Under the pieces are notes generated by a model, which saw nothing but the letters and a program-made list of their open reading frames with translations, searched no databases and had not been told where the DNA came from. The position numbers and the translations under genes are program-made. A stretch of DNA of 64,000 nucleotides from Bryum argenteum (lineage: Eukaryota; Streptophyta; Bryopsida; Bryales; Bryaceae), in the NCBI GenBank assembly GCA_037043015.1, contig CM073330.1:13658512-13722511 (forward strand). Reading direction: 5' to 3'. Positions 1 through 10,704 of the stretch are shown piece after piece (position 1 is the stretch's first letter; each line of letters begins with the position of its first letter).

Positions 1-1
1 G

Positions 2-1404
2 AATTATTCCACCACGGAAAGGGAATGTTTGGCCATGGTGTTTAGTGCCAAGAAATTTAGGCATTACTTACTCATGAATCCCGTGGTGTTCTTTGTCGAC
101 CATTTAGCGTTACGCTACATGGTTAATAAACCCGATCTTAGCGGTCGGGTGGACCGATGGGTTTTGCTCCTAGAAGAGCTAGATTATACCGTGGAGTACA
201 AACCCGGCCGCTTGCATCTTCAAGCGGACCACCTCTCACGGTTGTCCGAAGCAATGGGCATGGTTGACATCGAGGATGAGCTTCCCGATGCCAACCTTTT
301 CTCCATCACCGTGACCCCCACGTGGGACACCTATATTGCGGAGTTTTTGAGTACGCAAAAACTTCCCGATCACCTAGATGCCAATGAGCGGCGCAAAATC
401 CGGGTCAATAGCCGCCTCTATGCTATTATAGCAAACCGGTTGTACCGGCGGGGCATTGACGGGGTCCTACGCCGGTGTGTTAGTGAGCCCGAGGCATCAC
501 GCATAATTGTGGCATGCCACGATGACATTTGCGGCGGGCATTTTTCGGGCCGTCTCACGGCCCAAAAAATCCTTAGAGCCGGGTACTTTTGGCCCACCAT
601 GTTCGCCGACGCCCACCGGCACGCCACCAAGTGTGACGCATGCCAACGGTTTGCTCGGAATGACCTTTACATGGCGTTCCCTTTAGTACCCTCGCTACCC
701 TTGCTTCCTTTTGAGAAGTGGAGAATAGACTACGTGGGCCCGGTGCACCCCACTTCATCACGCCAAATGGCGTACATCATTCTCGCGGTCGATTATTTGA
801 CCAAATGGGTAGAGGCCAAGGCGGTCAAAGTGGCAAATAAGAAAACCACGGCACTCTTTTTGTTTGAGAATGTTTTTTCTCGTTTTGGGGTGCCACGGGT
901 TTTGGTTAGCAACCGGGGCACCCATTTCCTCAACGACCTCATTGAGGAACTCACCACGACTTACGGGATTGATCACCGTAAAACCACCCCTTACCATCCT
1001 CAAACCAACGGCCTAGCCGAACGATGTAATCAAACCATCGTGAGGATTTTGAGGAAGACTATCCATGACAACAAACGGGATTGGGATACCAAACTCAATG
1101 CCGCTTTGTGGGCATATAGGACCACGTTCAAGGTCACCACAAAGCAAACCCCGTTTGCCCTAGTTTATGGGATAGAGGGCGGTTTTACCCATCGAAATCG
1201 AGATCCCCTCCTTGCGCATAGCAATCGAGGCTAGACTCCCCATTTCGGACTCTATCCATGATCGAGTCCTCATGCTTGAAGGGTTGAGCGAGACCCGGCG
1301 CCTTAGCGCTCAACATATTGAGACAATGGCTCGGCGCCGCAAGTTGGCTTTTGACAAGCTTCATAAGAAGCGGGTTTTAGCTCCAGGAGACTTAGTTATG
1401 CTCC
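2..1404 (+). pseudogene. RNase H and integrase region of Ty3/gypsy element A (first part)
   Basis: The frame is open from the window edge and begins in the RNase H domain (TTEREC, then YHADHLSR-like end seen as QADHLSRL). The integrase follows: an HHCC zinc-binding region (HDDICGGHF with CDACQRF), then the catalytic core. The core shows the first Asp in WRIDYVGP and the Glu in GLAERCN, but the second Asp is replaced in VSNRGTHF, where SDRGTHF is expected. A single extra G near 1178-1182 shifts the frame; the C-terminal part continues in the +1 frame from about 1182 and ends in LAPGDLVMLL, exactly where element B is inserted. The Asp to Asn change is a G to A transition at a former CpG, as expected from decay of methylated cytosine. 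Dead copy. Confidence 0.9.
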
Positions 1405-3156
1405 TGTTAAGGGGCACTACAAGAAAATGGGTGTAAAACCTACTAAAGATTGACACTGAAATGTCCAAATCAACAAAAAGGCCTTCGCACCTTGGATTTC
1501 TGTCAATTTACACGGAGTTTTGTCAATTCTCACTCGTTCAAATATTTTTGTCAATCTTTTGTCAAATTTTTGGAATTTTTTTGGAATCTTAGGGAATATT
1601 GTTGGAATAGTTTGGAATCTTTCGGAATCTTACGGAATCTTTGGGAATCTTTTCATTATTTTTCAGACATTGATAAAAATGCAAATTGAAAAACAAAGAT
1701 GCTTTGGGGCATCATTATTTCTTCAAAAAGAAACAATTGAAAAATTTTAAAATATTTTCTAGATATAGAAAAATCCCTGCATGCAATATTGAAAAAAAAA
1801 TTTGAATTTTTTTTTTTTTTTTTTTAAATTGTAAAAATTATTCAAAGTCAACTGAGCAGTAAAAAAAGGCTTCAACCTCAAAAAAAAAAAAAAAAAATCA
1901 AAAAAATTTGAAATTTTTTATACATATAGAAAAATACCTGCATGAAATAGTGGAAAAAAAAATTTGAAAAAAAAATTTTTTTACATGGCAAATTAATCGC
2001 CAATGGTTAAGTATTTGAATAAGTTGCAAAATTAAACGCACATGTGCATGAACGTTTGTAAGTGTTGTGGCAGTTGAAGACATGGGTTAGGGATGAAGAG
2101 GTTGTGGGTTTAAGCCCGGGTGGCGACAGTTTGTGAAGTTCGTGGTGGGCCCCACCGGTGGCGGTTGATAATGCGTTTTTTTCATGGGTAGTAGAATCGT
2201 AGTTACCTCAAGAAGCGTAAAAGTAGAAATGAAAATAAATAATAATTTCAGGTGCAGTAAACATTAACATTTACTTCCTTTAAAAAAAATCACAATCTTT
2301 GGGAAATGGTGAAATTGTAAAAAAAAGGAGGCTTTGGAGTCCTACGTGGAAGTTTATCACCATAGTGTAATAGTGACATGGCAAGATAAATCCAACATGG
2401 CAATTACATTAGCAACCCGTACATCCTACGTGTATTTTTCGCAGAATTGACAGCCGAATTGACAAGGTTCTGTCAACTACATGACCGAATCAGGGTACTA
2501 AAATTGACACCACAGTTGACAGTTTTTTGTCATTTTTTTGTCAATTAAGACAACCAGCGCCTTGTAGTGGGGGTTTTTCTGAAACCATACCCTAACGAGT
2601 CTAAGTTAATTTCCTACTAGTCACAATAACGTCGGGTTATCAAAACTGCGACTAGCAAGAAGGGAAGGGAGTTTACTCTACCGACTAGTGAGTATCTAGA
2701 GGGACCAGACAGCTTTAGGTCGGGTCTGCTAAACACTAGAGAGAGAGAAAACACACGATTCTCACAAACAGATCAGAGATCCTGCAAACAAAAGTCGGCT
2801 AGTCTATTCAAACACACACAACGGAAGAACAGAATAGAAGACTATGCAGAACTCCGAGGTTACTGGCAAAGAGGGATAGATTAACTAGCAACAACCCTCA
2901 CGGAGAAGAGGGTGGTACATATAGTCGGCTGGGTCTGACTGACTGTCAGATCCAGCTGAGAACAATAGGTCAGCCGACCAGTCTGCCAGGTCGGCCAGAA
3001 AGGTCGGGTGTCCAAAATGAGTCTAAGACTCTAAAAACAACAACTAGAGATCCGACCTGCTAACCCTACCGGGTATCGCCTGCCGGGTCTATACCTGCCG
3101 GGTAGAGACTAGACTAAAAATAGCCTAGCGAATATACTACGAATATTCCGTTAACA
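1405..3156 (-). repeat. 3' LTR of element B (interrupted by a CACTA-type insertion)
   Basis: It begins TGTTAAGGGG and ends TATTCCGTTAACA. Without the 1155-bp insert and its 3-bp duplication it is about 594 bp and matches the LTR at 14236-14823 along its length. Differences include a small stretch near 2707-2712 and an extra segment near 2770, showing age. It is the 3' LTR because the polypurine tract (3157-3170) adjoins it on the internal side of the minus-strand element. Confidence 0.93.
1415..2569. mobile_element. Non-autonomous CACTA (En/Spm)-type element
   Basis: It is 1155 bp, AT-rich, and begins CACTACAAGAAAA and ends with the inverted CTTGTAGTG. The flanks carry GGG on both sides (1412-1414, 2570-2572), the 3-bp target duplication of CACTA elements. 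Copies of TTGTCAAT lie just inside the left end (about 1500-1570) and inverted copies (TTGACA) inside the right end (about 2450-2545), like subterminal transposase sites. No transposase ORF is present. The other LTR of element B at 14236 shows the empty site, which confirms both borders. Confidence 0.85.
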
Positions 3157-3170
3157 TTGCCCCCCCTTTA
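3157..3170 (-). other. Polypurine tract of element B
   Basis: On the minus strand the sequence next to the 3' LTR is TAAAGGGGGGGCAA, a purine run in the position where plus-strand DNA synthesis is primed. It fixes the orientation of element B together with the primer-binding site near 14230. Confidence 0.75.
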
Positions 3171-3421
3171 AGCCAAGTACACCCCTGTGGACTTGTAGCC
3201 TAAACCGGTGGGCGATCGGTAGAGGTCGGGCCGTAGAGTGACCTGACTAAACTTCGATGTGGCTGCTCAGACAGGTTGGAGATGTCGAAGGTTGGGCTGT
3301 CCATCGATGTAAGGTCGGTGCGGGCCTCCTGGACTGCCGAGGTTGGTGAAGATGGGGGAGCTTTGAGGAATGCCGTGGGTGGTGTCGGTGCTGGAACACG
3401 ATTGACGTGTGCAGTCGACTC

Positions 3422-6337
3422 CTACAAGGGGTATTTGAGTGGAGAAGGGGAGCGTGGCAGTCCTCCTGTCGGGTGCCAACGTTCAACCTGCAGTGGCTGT
3501 AGTGGTGACGGCGGGCCTGTAGGTCGCCTGGGAATTCCACCCGTATCACCACGTACACCAAGGGTCCGGAGGTCGACTGTCGGGAAGTCGAGTGAATCGG
3601 TGCGGGTCGGAGGTGACAATGGGTTCCAGACCCGATCTGGGGAGAGTCGGAAGGAAGGAAAGTCCTCCTGCGAAAACTGGACAAGTCGCGAAAGCTGGGG
3701 ATTTGTCCCCTGCCGACACGGGTCGACCAGCAGGGTCGCCTCGGTCGGGTTGATAAGTGCAGCTGGTGTGCGGGCATCCTGCAGCAACATGCCGATCGGC
3801 TGTGAAGTCGGAGGTACCTGATCCATCTGGGGAGGTTGTTGATCCCGCGGCGGATCCTGCTGGCCTTGGTCCCTGTAAGGTGGCTGCTCCTGTGGTCCTG
3901 CTGGGTCGGGTCCCTTGGTCTGCTCGTCGTCTGCGTCTTTGTCGTCGGTCTGTTCTGTGTGGCCGCCGGTGTCGTGCTTGTCATCGTCATCCTCGTCGTC
4001 GCGCTGCTGCATCCCGGGAGTTTGTTGATCGTCACCCGACGTCGGACTGTCGGGTGGTGTCACCTCCCCCTCTGACAGCTGCTCGTCGCTGTCGGTCGGT
4101 AGGTTCTCCAACAACCGGGGGTCGAGTGGCTCGTCCTCCTCTTCCTCCTCGTCGAAGGCCGGTAGGATAATCTCCGGGTTGGTCTTCTGGATAGCGTCGA
4201 GTTGGCGACTGTACCGGGTCGACTGTCGCGTCTGGATGTCTAGCGCGTGGTTGAGGAGTTGAATCCTCTCTCTGAGCTGCGTACGGAGGGTGTGTTTTGA
4301 CATGCGCAACCGTGCCAACATACGGTCGCGTCTGTCGGAGTCGACCTGCCACTGCTTTGTGCGCTCCATCACCTTCTGGAGTTTGTGCTGGGCTTGTCGG
4401 TTGCGCTTGTCGGCATCCCGGAACTCGTCCTTGAGTTTGATATGCTCGTTGCGGAGGGTAGTATGCGCCTGGTCGGTATGCTGTAGCTGCGTCCTGACCT
4501 CCTCCAAAAGACCAGCGTTGGTCTGATTCGTCTCCTGCAAACGCTGATTAGCTGCAAAACTCTCCTGCAACTTCCTCTCCAGGTCTGCCACTTGTTGTTG
4601 GGTCTCCCGTAACTGCTTGACGGTAGGGTCGATATGCAGACGTAGCTCGGCAAGGTCGGAAGCTAAACGTTGGCGCTCCAGCTGGGTGTTGTCGAGTTCC
4701 ACCCATAAGGCCTCTTGACTCCGCAGAGTCTCCTGGAGGTACAGGGAGAGGGCGACCTCATGGGCCTCAGCATCGGCAAGGTGCTGTCGGAGTGCACCAA
4801 TGCTAACCTGGAATCCCTCTGTGTGTGTGGCATACCGACCCTGGGCTGGACCGGTTGCCTGCGGTCGGGTGTATGTCGGGCGCGGAGAGATCACCTGTGG
4901 GGACCTAAATTTTGGAATGGAAGGGTCGACCTGGTCTGGACTTAGTTCCATAGGAACCGTGTCGGCTACTGGGGAGCGAACAGGACTGAGCAGAGTATGC
5001 TCACTGCGAGACTTGCTTGGGGTCGACTGGGTGTCGCTGTCGGCCGGCGTGAACGGGAGCTCCTCGTCAGAAGAGTCCGTCACCAGCAACGTCCTCCACC
5101 TCTTGGTTTGCCCGAGCGTGTCCTTCTTGGGTGTGTCGTGGCCTCGCTTCTTGGTGGCAGTCGCTCGTGTCTCCATGAGTCGAGGTGTCGACTGTTCCAC
5201 GGCTCGACGGTGGCGAGTTCTGCGTGTCGGGATCTGACCCGATGGAGGGTCGACAAGAGATGACAGGTCGATTACCGGAGGTGGGTTGCTGGAACCTGCA
5301 GTGTCTTGGCGGTTGACGGCAACGGTCGGTGCTGGTCGGTAGTCGCCATGGCTCTGTGACGATGATGCCTCCTGCGTGCTGGGGTCGACCGCCTGTGGTC
5401 GGGTCTGGGGGTCGATGCCTAATCCACCATTGGCCAGTAGGTAGTCGGGGCCCTTAAATTTGTTCCCGGTGTTCTCCTCCAGCCTCCTGCGCTCTGCCAC
5501 CTGCTGCTCTGCTTCAGTGGTCGGTTGTGCGCCTTCTTCAGTTGATGAAAAGAATGCCTCCAGCAATCTGTCGAGCACCTCTGCCGACGGGCACTGCAGG
5601 GTTTTCGTGCGCTGGATAGCCTCGACGTCGATGATAAACGACTCGAGCATCCATTGCGCCCAGCTCCACGACCCGTCGCCGGAGGTGGCGAGTGTCTCTG
5701 CGGTTGCCAAAACCGCAAATGTTTCGTTGCTGACGTAAGTCATCCTGCGCTTGAAACTAAGGCCCAGGATCATACCTCTCAAACGTGGTCGGAACCTAAG
5801 GTGGCACTTGGAGATGGTGTAGCCCTCGTCGGACTTCGCTTCCGGCACGCGATACGTCTGCAGCAAGGTCTGATAGTCGACTGGTTGGTCGGCCTCGACG
5901 AGGGGCTCCATGGTCGTTCCGGTCGGTAGCTTCAAAAGCCGCTGGATCAGCTCCACGTCAATTCGGACCAGCCGACCTCGAACCCTGGCCGTGATCGCCG
6001 TCTTGTCGTCAATGTCGGCTGCATTCACGAACTCTTCAACCAACTCCATCCTGGGTGCGGCCATTGGGTTCGCCCAGTTCTGCATCAGGAACGGAAGAAG
6101 GCCGAGTTGGGTGACGAACTGCAGCTCCGCCTCATTGCTGTGTGCGAACGCGCGCCACTCCACCAACTTCGTCATGCGAACAAAGGACAGAACCTTGTAC
6201 CGACCGTCGGCTGTCCGGATGGGTTCAGGCTGGTTCACCCGGCGTGGCTGGCGGGTCACACGGCTGTCTGGGGCGGTCGACTTTCCGCGCGCCATAGGAG
6301 AATCGGGTGTGTATCTGTGTGCGGAAGGACTCGACAT
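3422..6337 (-). CDS. Extra 3' ORF of element B (putative plant transposon-protein domain plus coiled coil)
   Basis: From the first in-frame ATG at 6337 the product is 971 aa; the frame is open to 6784 but without an upstream ATG. It lies between integrase and the 3' LTR, where env-like ORFs occur. Residues about 55-265 contain the pattern ELVEEFVNA, then VRGRLVRID and IQRLLKLPTG, which resembles the 'putative plant transposon protein' domain found in angiosperm retroelement ORFs; this match is from memory. A Ser/Pro/Thr-rich linker follows, then a strong heptad coiled coil at about 510-710, an acidic stretch (FDEEEEEDEP) near 730 and a Pro/Asp/Gln-rich tail. I see no signal peptide or membrane segment, so it does not look like an envelope protein. 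Its long open frame beside a decayed RT is notable. Function unknown. Confidence 0.7.
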   Translation of the reverse strand: MSSPSAHRYTPDSPMARGKSTAPDSRVTRQPRRVNQPEPIRTADGRYKVLSFVRMTKLVEWRAFAHSNEAELQFVTQLGLLPFLMQNWANPMAAPRMELVEEFVNAADIDDKTAITARVRGRLVRIDVELIQRLLKLPTGTTMEPLVEADQPVDYQTLLQTYRVPEAKSDEGYTISKCHLRFRPRLRGMILGLSFKRRMTYVSNETFAVLATAETLATSGDGSWSWAQWMLESFIIDVEAIQRTKTLQCPSAEVLDRLLEAFFSSTEEGAQPTTEAEQQVAERRRLEENTGNKFKGPDYLLANGGLGIDPQTRPQAVDPSTQEASSSQSHGDYRPAPTVAVNRQDTAGSSNPPPVIDLSSLVDPPSGQIPTRRTRHRRAVEQSTPRLMETRATATKKRGHDTPKKDTLGQTKRWRTLLVTDSSDEELPFTPADSDTQSTPSKSRSEHTLLSPVRSPVADTVPMELSPDQVDPSIPKFRSPQVISPRPTYTRPQATGPAQGRYATHTEGFQVSIGALRQHLADAEAHEVALSLYLQETLRSQEALWVELDNTQLERQRLASDLAELRLHIDPTVKQLRETQQQVADLERKLQESFAANQRLQETNQTNAGLLEEVRTQLQHTDQAHTTLRNEHIKLKDEFRDADKRNRQAQHKLQKVMERTKQWQVDSDRRDRMLARLRMSKHTLRTQLRERIQLLNHALDIQTRQSTRYSRQLDAIQKTNPEIILPAFDEEEEEDEPLDPRLLENLPTDSDEQLSEGEVTPPDSPTSGDDQQTPGMQQRDDEDDDDKHDTGGHTEQTDDKDADDEQTKGPDPAGPQEQPPYRDQGQQDPPRDQQPPQMDQVPPTSQPIGMLLQDARTPAALINPTEATLLVDPCRQGTNPQLSRLVQFSQEDFPSFRLSPDRVWNPLSPPTRTDSLDFPTVDLRTLGVRGDTGGIPRRPTGPPSPLQPLQVERWHPTGGLPRSPSPLKYPL

Positions 6338-6868
6338 GCAGAAAAGAAGAGGCGACTTTGTTACCGGAATGTGATCGGGGTCGGTATCTCCAGAATTGCG
6401 CCTCCGCTGTGGTGAATCTGCGGCACAGGCGACCGGGGACGATGCTGGCGGGTGTCGGTAGGGTTTGCAGGAACCCTGTCTGCGCCTCTCTGCTGGCTTC
6501 GGCGGAGCGACAATCGGACCCGGCTGCAAAACGTCGGTGCAGTGAAATTGCGCGCGGCTGCTCCGCTCCTCCTCTGCAACCCTAAACAGCGCTGCCGGCA
6601 AAATAGCTGCGGCGCTTTTCGTACAGGTGGGCTGAATCGCGTCCTCCGTGCTGGATGGTGGCTGCCGTTGGCCGTCGGCACGGCGCAAAGTCTCGCGCCT
6701 GTGAGCCGATCCCTCCGTGCTACCGATCGGTGTTCGCCGCTGCGGGCAAATGTCGGTTGCTCGAAACCCTCGGCTGCGCGTCACCCGTCCACTTTGCTCC
6801 TGCCGACCCAGGTAGGGTTTGCGCCGGCAGCTCCTTCGTCTTCCCGCTGCTCCTGCGTGCCGAAGCTG

Positions 6869-8608
6869 CTACCAACCTGCTGCGACCGGCGACTGTCGGC
6901 CAGCGCTCTTCCCTGCGTAGCAAAAACCGCCGCTTGGGACCCCTGCAAGATCGCAAAGTGCAAGAGCTGCGGTGTGCTGCTCGTGCGAGGGCGAAAGCGA
7001 GGGAAATGAAAAAGGAGGGTAGAGGGGTTTGGCCATGGGGTTAAATACTTGCCCTAATGGTGGCGAAGGGACAACTTCGATGGCTGCCACTGAATTTGCC
7101 TCTAGTAGTGGACTGGAAGATGACTGGTAGTGAACAGCCAGTCTGTGGCGTCTAAATTGCCAGTCAACGACCAGTTGACTTTTGGCCGATGGGATGACTT
7201 TAAGGTGTCGGGTCGGGTTTGCAAAACTGCTGATAAGCTGTTTAAGGAGTATTGACAGGGTCGGTTGAAATATGTCGGGTCGGGTCAAGGTCGTCAATGC
7301 GACGGATACAGGTCGAGTGCCTTGAAGCTCGTCTTCATTACGTATCACCATGTTCTTGATATCGGACTTGCTAAGTGACGGCATCGGAAAAGCTCTCGGT
7401 AGTAGATCTTCTGCAATTCGGTACGGTTTGAGCTTACCGACATTGACTACTACCGGGTCGGGGTCGAAATGTTGGATACTAACCAGGAGGACGGTATTGT
7501 TCGGTAGAACATATTGTATCCGGTAGGGTCCGAACCACTTGCCACGTAGTTTGCCTGCATGTAGGTTAGCGCCTTTGGGGTGCCACAGGACATAGTCGCC
7601 TACATTATACTGCTTTGTCGGGCCTTGGGTCTGGGCCCATTGGGCCCTGTTCCACTGCGTGGCTCCGTGATGGAGTGCAGCAGTGTGTCGGGTTTCGTCC
7701 AGCTTCTCCAGGTCGGCTACTCGAGCAGTGAGAACACGCTTGGGGTCGAGATCTAAGGGTCCGGATCGTAATGTCGGTATGACATATTCGGTCGGCATCA
7801 GAGGTGTTAGTCCATAGACTAACTGGAAAGGAGAGTGGCCAGTCACTACCTTGTAGGCAGTCCTGTATGCAAACAGGACTGTATGTAGCTGGACATCCCA
7901 GTCGGTTCGGTTGTGGTCGACTAACTTCTGCAGCATACGGACGATCACTTTGTTGGTCGACTCTGCCTGTCCGTTTCCTTGAGGGTAGTATGTCGTGGAC
8001 GTTGTATGACGCAGTAGAAAATGGTCGGTCAGGGTCTGGATCGTCTTGTTAATGAAGTGGCTGCCTTGATCGCTTACCAACTGCAATGGGCAGCCGAATC
8101 TCGTCAAGATCGCCTCGTACAGGAACTTGGCGGTCTCTTTGGCAGTGTTGCCACGTAGTGCGCGAGCTTCGACCCACTTGGTGGCATAGTCGGTTGCCAC
8201 TAGAATGTACCGGCACCCAGTTTGACGGGTCTTGACTACTGGTCCAATGAAATCGAGTCCCCACTTCATGAAAGGTTCGGTGGGAAGCTGCGTTACCAGT
8301 TTTGTGGATACCGACTTTGGCAGACCACCCGACATTTGGCAGTCGTGACACGACTGGCAATACCGGACAGTGTCCTGGTATAGGGTCGGCCACCAGTACC
8401 CTGCATCCAAAATTTTTCTCACCGTGATGTCGTGTGAAAAGTGACCTCCGGCGTTGCCCTTGTGTAATTCTTGCAGAATGGTTGTCGGCTGGGTGCCGGT
8501 CAAAACCTGGCGGGGTCTGCCGTCCTTACCGTGTCGGTAGAGTCGCCCCTGTATAAGCTGAAACGGGATGGCTTTGTGAGCCAACCGTTTCCGCGCTTCG
8601 GTCGACAT
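6869..8608 (-). CDS. Integrase segment of element B pol
   Basis: The open segment is 579 aa; the ATG at 8608 is incidental because this part is normally made as polyprotein. It shows the HHCC zinc-binding region (HKGNAGGHF and CQSCHDC), and the catalytic core with D in GLDFIGP, D in LVSDQGSHF and E in NGQAESTNK, so all three acidic residues are kept, unlike in element A. The C-terminal GKWFGPYRI region and a Ser/Pro-rich tail follow. It would join the cDNA copy to host DNA in the nucleus. The upstream RNase H-integrase linker is in another frame (about 8610-8715), so the protein would not be made from this copy without frameshifting. Confidence 0.85.
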   Translation of the reverse strand: MSTEARKRLAHKAIPFQLIQGRLYRHGKDGRPRQVLTGTQPTTILQELHKGNAGGHFSHDITVRKILDAGYWWPTLYQDTVRYCQSCHDCQMSGGLPKSVSTKLVTQLPTEPFMKWGLDFIGPVVKTRQTGCRYILVATDYATKWVEARALRGNTAKETAKFLYEAILTRFGCPLQLVSDQGSHFINKTIQTLTDHFLLRHTTSTTYYPQGNGQAESTNKVIVRMLQKLVDHNRTDWDVQLHTVLFAYRTAYKVVTGHSPFQLVYGLTPLMPTEYVIPTLRSGPLDLDPKRVLTARVADLEKLDETRHTAALHHGATQWNRAQWAQTQGPTKQYNVGDYVLWHPKGANLHAGKLRGKWFGPYRIQYVLPNNTVLLVSIQHFDPDPVVVNVGKLKPYRIAEDLLPRAFPMPSLSKSDIKNMVIRNEDELQGTRPVSVALTTLTRPDIFQPTLSILLKQLISSFANPTRHLKVIPSAKSQLVVDWQFRRHRLAVHYQSSSSPLLEANSVAAIEVVPSPPLGQVFNPMAKPLYPPFSFPSLSPSHEQHTAALALCDLAGVPSGGFCYAGKSAGRQSPVAAGW

Positions 8609-8711
8609 GGTGGTCGGAAACGCATCTGATCGAGGTAGTCAACTATCGGTTGAAACCAATCGGGTCGACTTTGAACAAGTGCGCGACATTGGGGCCGGTC
8701 GGGAATGCCGA

Positions 8712-10704
8712 TCACGGTTCAGCGCCCTCATTGCGTGATAGGGCGTCTGCTACTCCATGTGTCTTACCCGGTTTATATACAACCGTGAAGTCGAACTCCA
8801 GGAACAGGAGTAACCATCGGGCGAGTCGCCCCGACACCTGCGGCTTGTTCACCAAGTACTGCAAAGCTAAATGGTCGACATAGAACACAAATTTATTACC
8901 GAGCAAATAGTGTCGGTACTTGTTAATGGCGTAAACCATGGCGAGAGCCTCCTTCTCTCGTTGTCGTGTAGTTCTTCTCCGCCTTGTTCGATGAGTCGCG
9001 AAGCGTAGGCAATGGGTCGGGTCGACCTTGCCGGTCGGGTTTTGTGCCAAAGATCGCCCCAACAAACTATGTCGGATGCGTCGGTGTGGATATGGAACTC
9101 CAGCGACCAGTCGACTCCGATCAGAATGGGTGCGGACGTGTACTTGGACTTGATAGCCTGGAAGGCTGCCTCGCACTGGGTCGACCAGATGAACGGTTCG
9201 TTCTTCCGAGTCAGTCGTGTGATGGGTTCCATGATCGCTGCATAGTTTTTTATGAAACAGCGATTGAAGACTGCTAGGCCGTTGAACTCCTGGATGGCCT
9301 TCACAGTGGTGGGTGTCGGCATGTCGACTATTGCCTGGATCTTTTTAGGATCCGGGAACTTGCATTGCACTGATAGGTCGGGGGAGCATTCTTTAGTCCA
9401 AACGGCATGACAACCCAGACATACGCGCCCCACTCGGTAATGAATGCCGTCTTAGGTCGGTCGGCTGGATGGATCCGGACCTGGTGGTATCCTGAAAAAC
9501 AGTCCAGGAATGAGTATGTTTCATACCCGATGACCGTGTCGAGTACCTCATCCGTGAAGGGTAGTGGGTGCGGGTCCTTCTTAGTGGCGAGCGATTGAGT
9601 CGACGAAAGTCGACACGATCTTGCAGACTTGCCGTTCTTCTTCTTCTTCACCACAACGATAGGTGATAGCCAGGATGCCTGGTCAACCGGTTCGATGAAC
9701 CCTGCAGTTAACAGTCGCTCCAGGTCATCTTTGACCGCCTGTGCATAATTGGGATTCATGCGATACCGGGCCTGGTGGCTAGGCGACATGGTCGGGTCGA
9801 GTTCGATTCGATGTGTCGCTATGTGCTCCGGAATGCCCCGTAAGTCCTTGTACGAGAAGGCGAAGATGTCCACGTACTCTGTGAACAAGGACTCCGCCCC
9901 CTGCCTGATTTCTGGGCTCAGGTTGGCATTCAACTTTAGCAGTTTCGGGTCGGTAGGGGTACCGACGTTGACCAGGTCGAGTCGATCGTCTTCGTTGTGG
10001 TTCCAGTGGACAATGTCCATGTACTGGAGCTTCTGCTGGATGGGTGTCTCATCGAGCGGCATCTCTCCTGGCGTATGGGGAATGTCGACATGTGGAGGTC
10101 GGGTCATCTCTGGCTCCATGGGCGGGCCTGTGGTGTCGTCTATAGGGTCGATCTGAGTCAAAAGGCACCGGTCGATTGGAACCGCTACCTGCAGTGAGGC
10201 TCGTGGTTGTATTGCTGGGTCGACATGTGACTGGAAATGGGGGTCGACCGTTTCCGGTCGGTATGCCGAAGAGTCGGTCGCCAGGAGATCCCAGTCGATG
10301 GTACCCAGTAGGTGAAGGTCGGGGTCGGATGCCAGTAGTATGGCTTCTTCCTCATCTGTTATGCCTTCAACGAAATTATAACATACGAGGGCGTGTGGTG
10401 TAACCGCCTCGTACCCCAATACTCGATTGATTTTGACAGTCCTAACAGTGCCATTCCCCATGATCTGCACTTCATTATTACCCCAATTATGGATTACCTT
10501 AGCATGCCGGAGCCAGGGTCGACCCAGCAGCAACCGGTAGTCCGATTTGACTGTCGAGCAGTCTAGCACCACCATTGTGACTACGTAAGGTATGCCATGG
10601 ATGTGGATCCTGACATCCCGTAGTAGCCCTTTAGGGCGGGCTAAGGTGCCGTTTGCCATCTTCAAATTGAAGGGGGCCGGAGACGGTTTTGGAAGGCCTA
10701 ACCT
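8712..10704 (-). pseudogene. Protease end, reverse transcriptase and RNase H of element B, heavily damaged
   Basis: After an in-frame TGA at 10705-10707, the same frame continues through the end of protease (DYRLLLGRPWL) into reverse transcriptase (FIEPVDQASWLSPIVVV, SFLDCFSGYHQVRIHP, MPFGLKNAPPTYQ). The frame breaks around the CVDFR box near 9600. At about 9390, PPTYQ is joined almost directly to the FPDPKKIQAIVD connection region, so roughly 70-80 codons, including the FxDD catalytic box, are missing. RNase H follows in shifted frames (REKEALAMVYAINKYRHYLL, VADALSRNEG) and stops at 8712. This copy cannot make active reverse transcriptase. Confidence 0.85.

Noticed and set aside
3422..6337. 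Envelope protein
   Set aside because: The position fits, but there is no signal peptide, transmembrane segment or cleavage-site pattern; the coiled coil and acidic tail do not suggest a membrane protein.
6338..6784. N-terminal extension of the large 3' ORF of element B
   Set aside because: The frame is open but starts with GTG and has no ATG; the first usable start is 6337.
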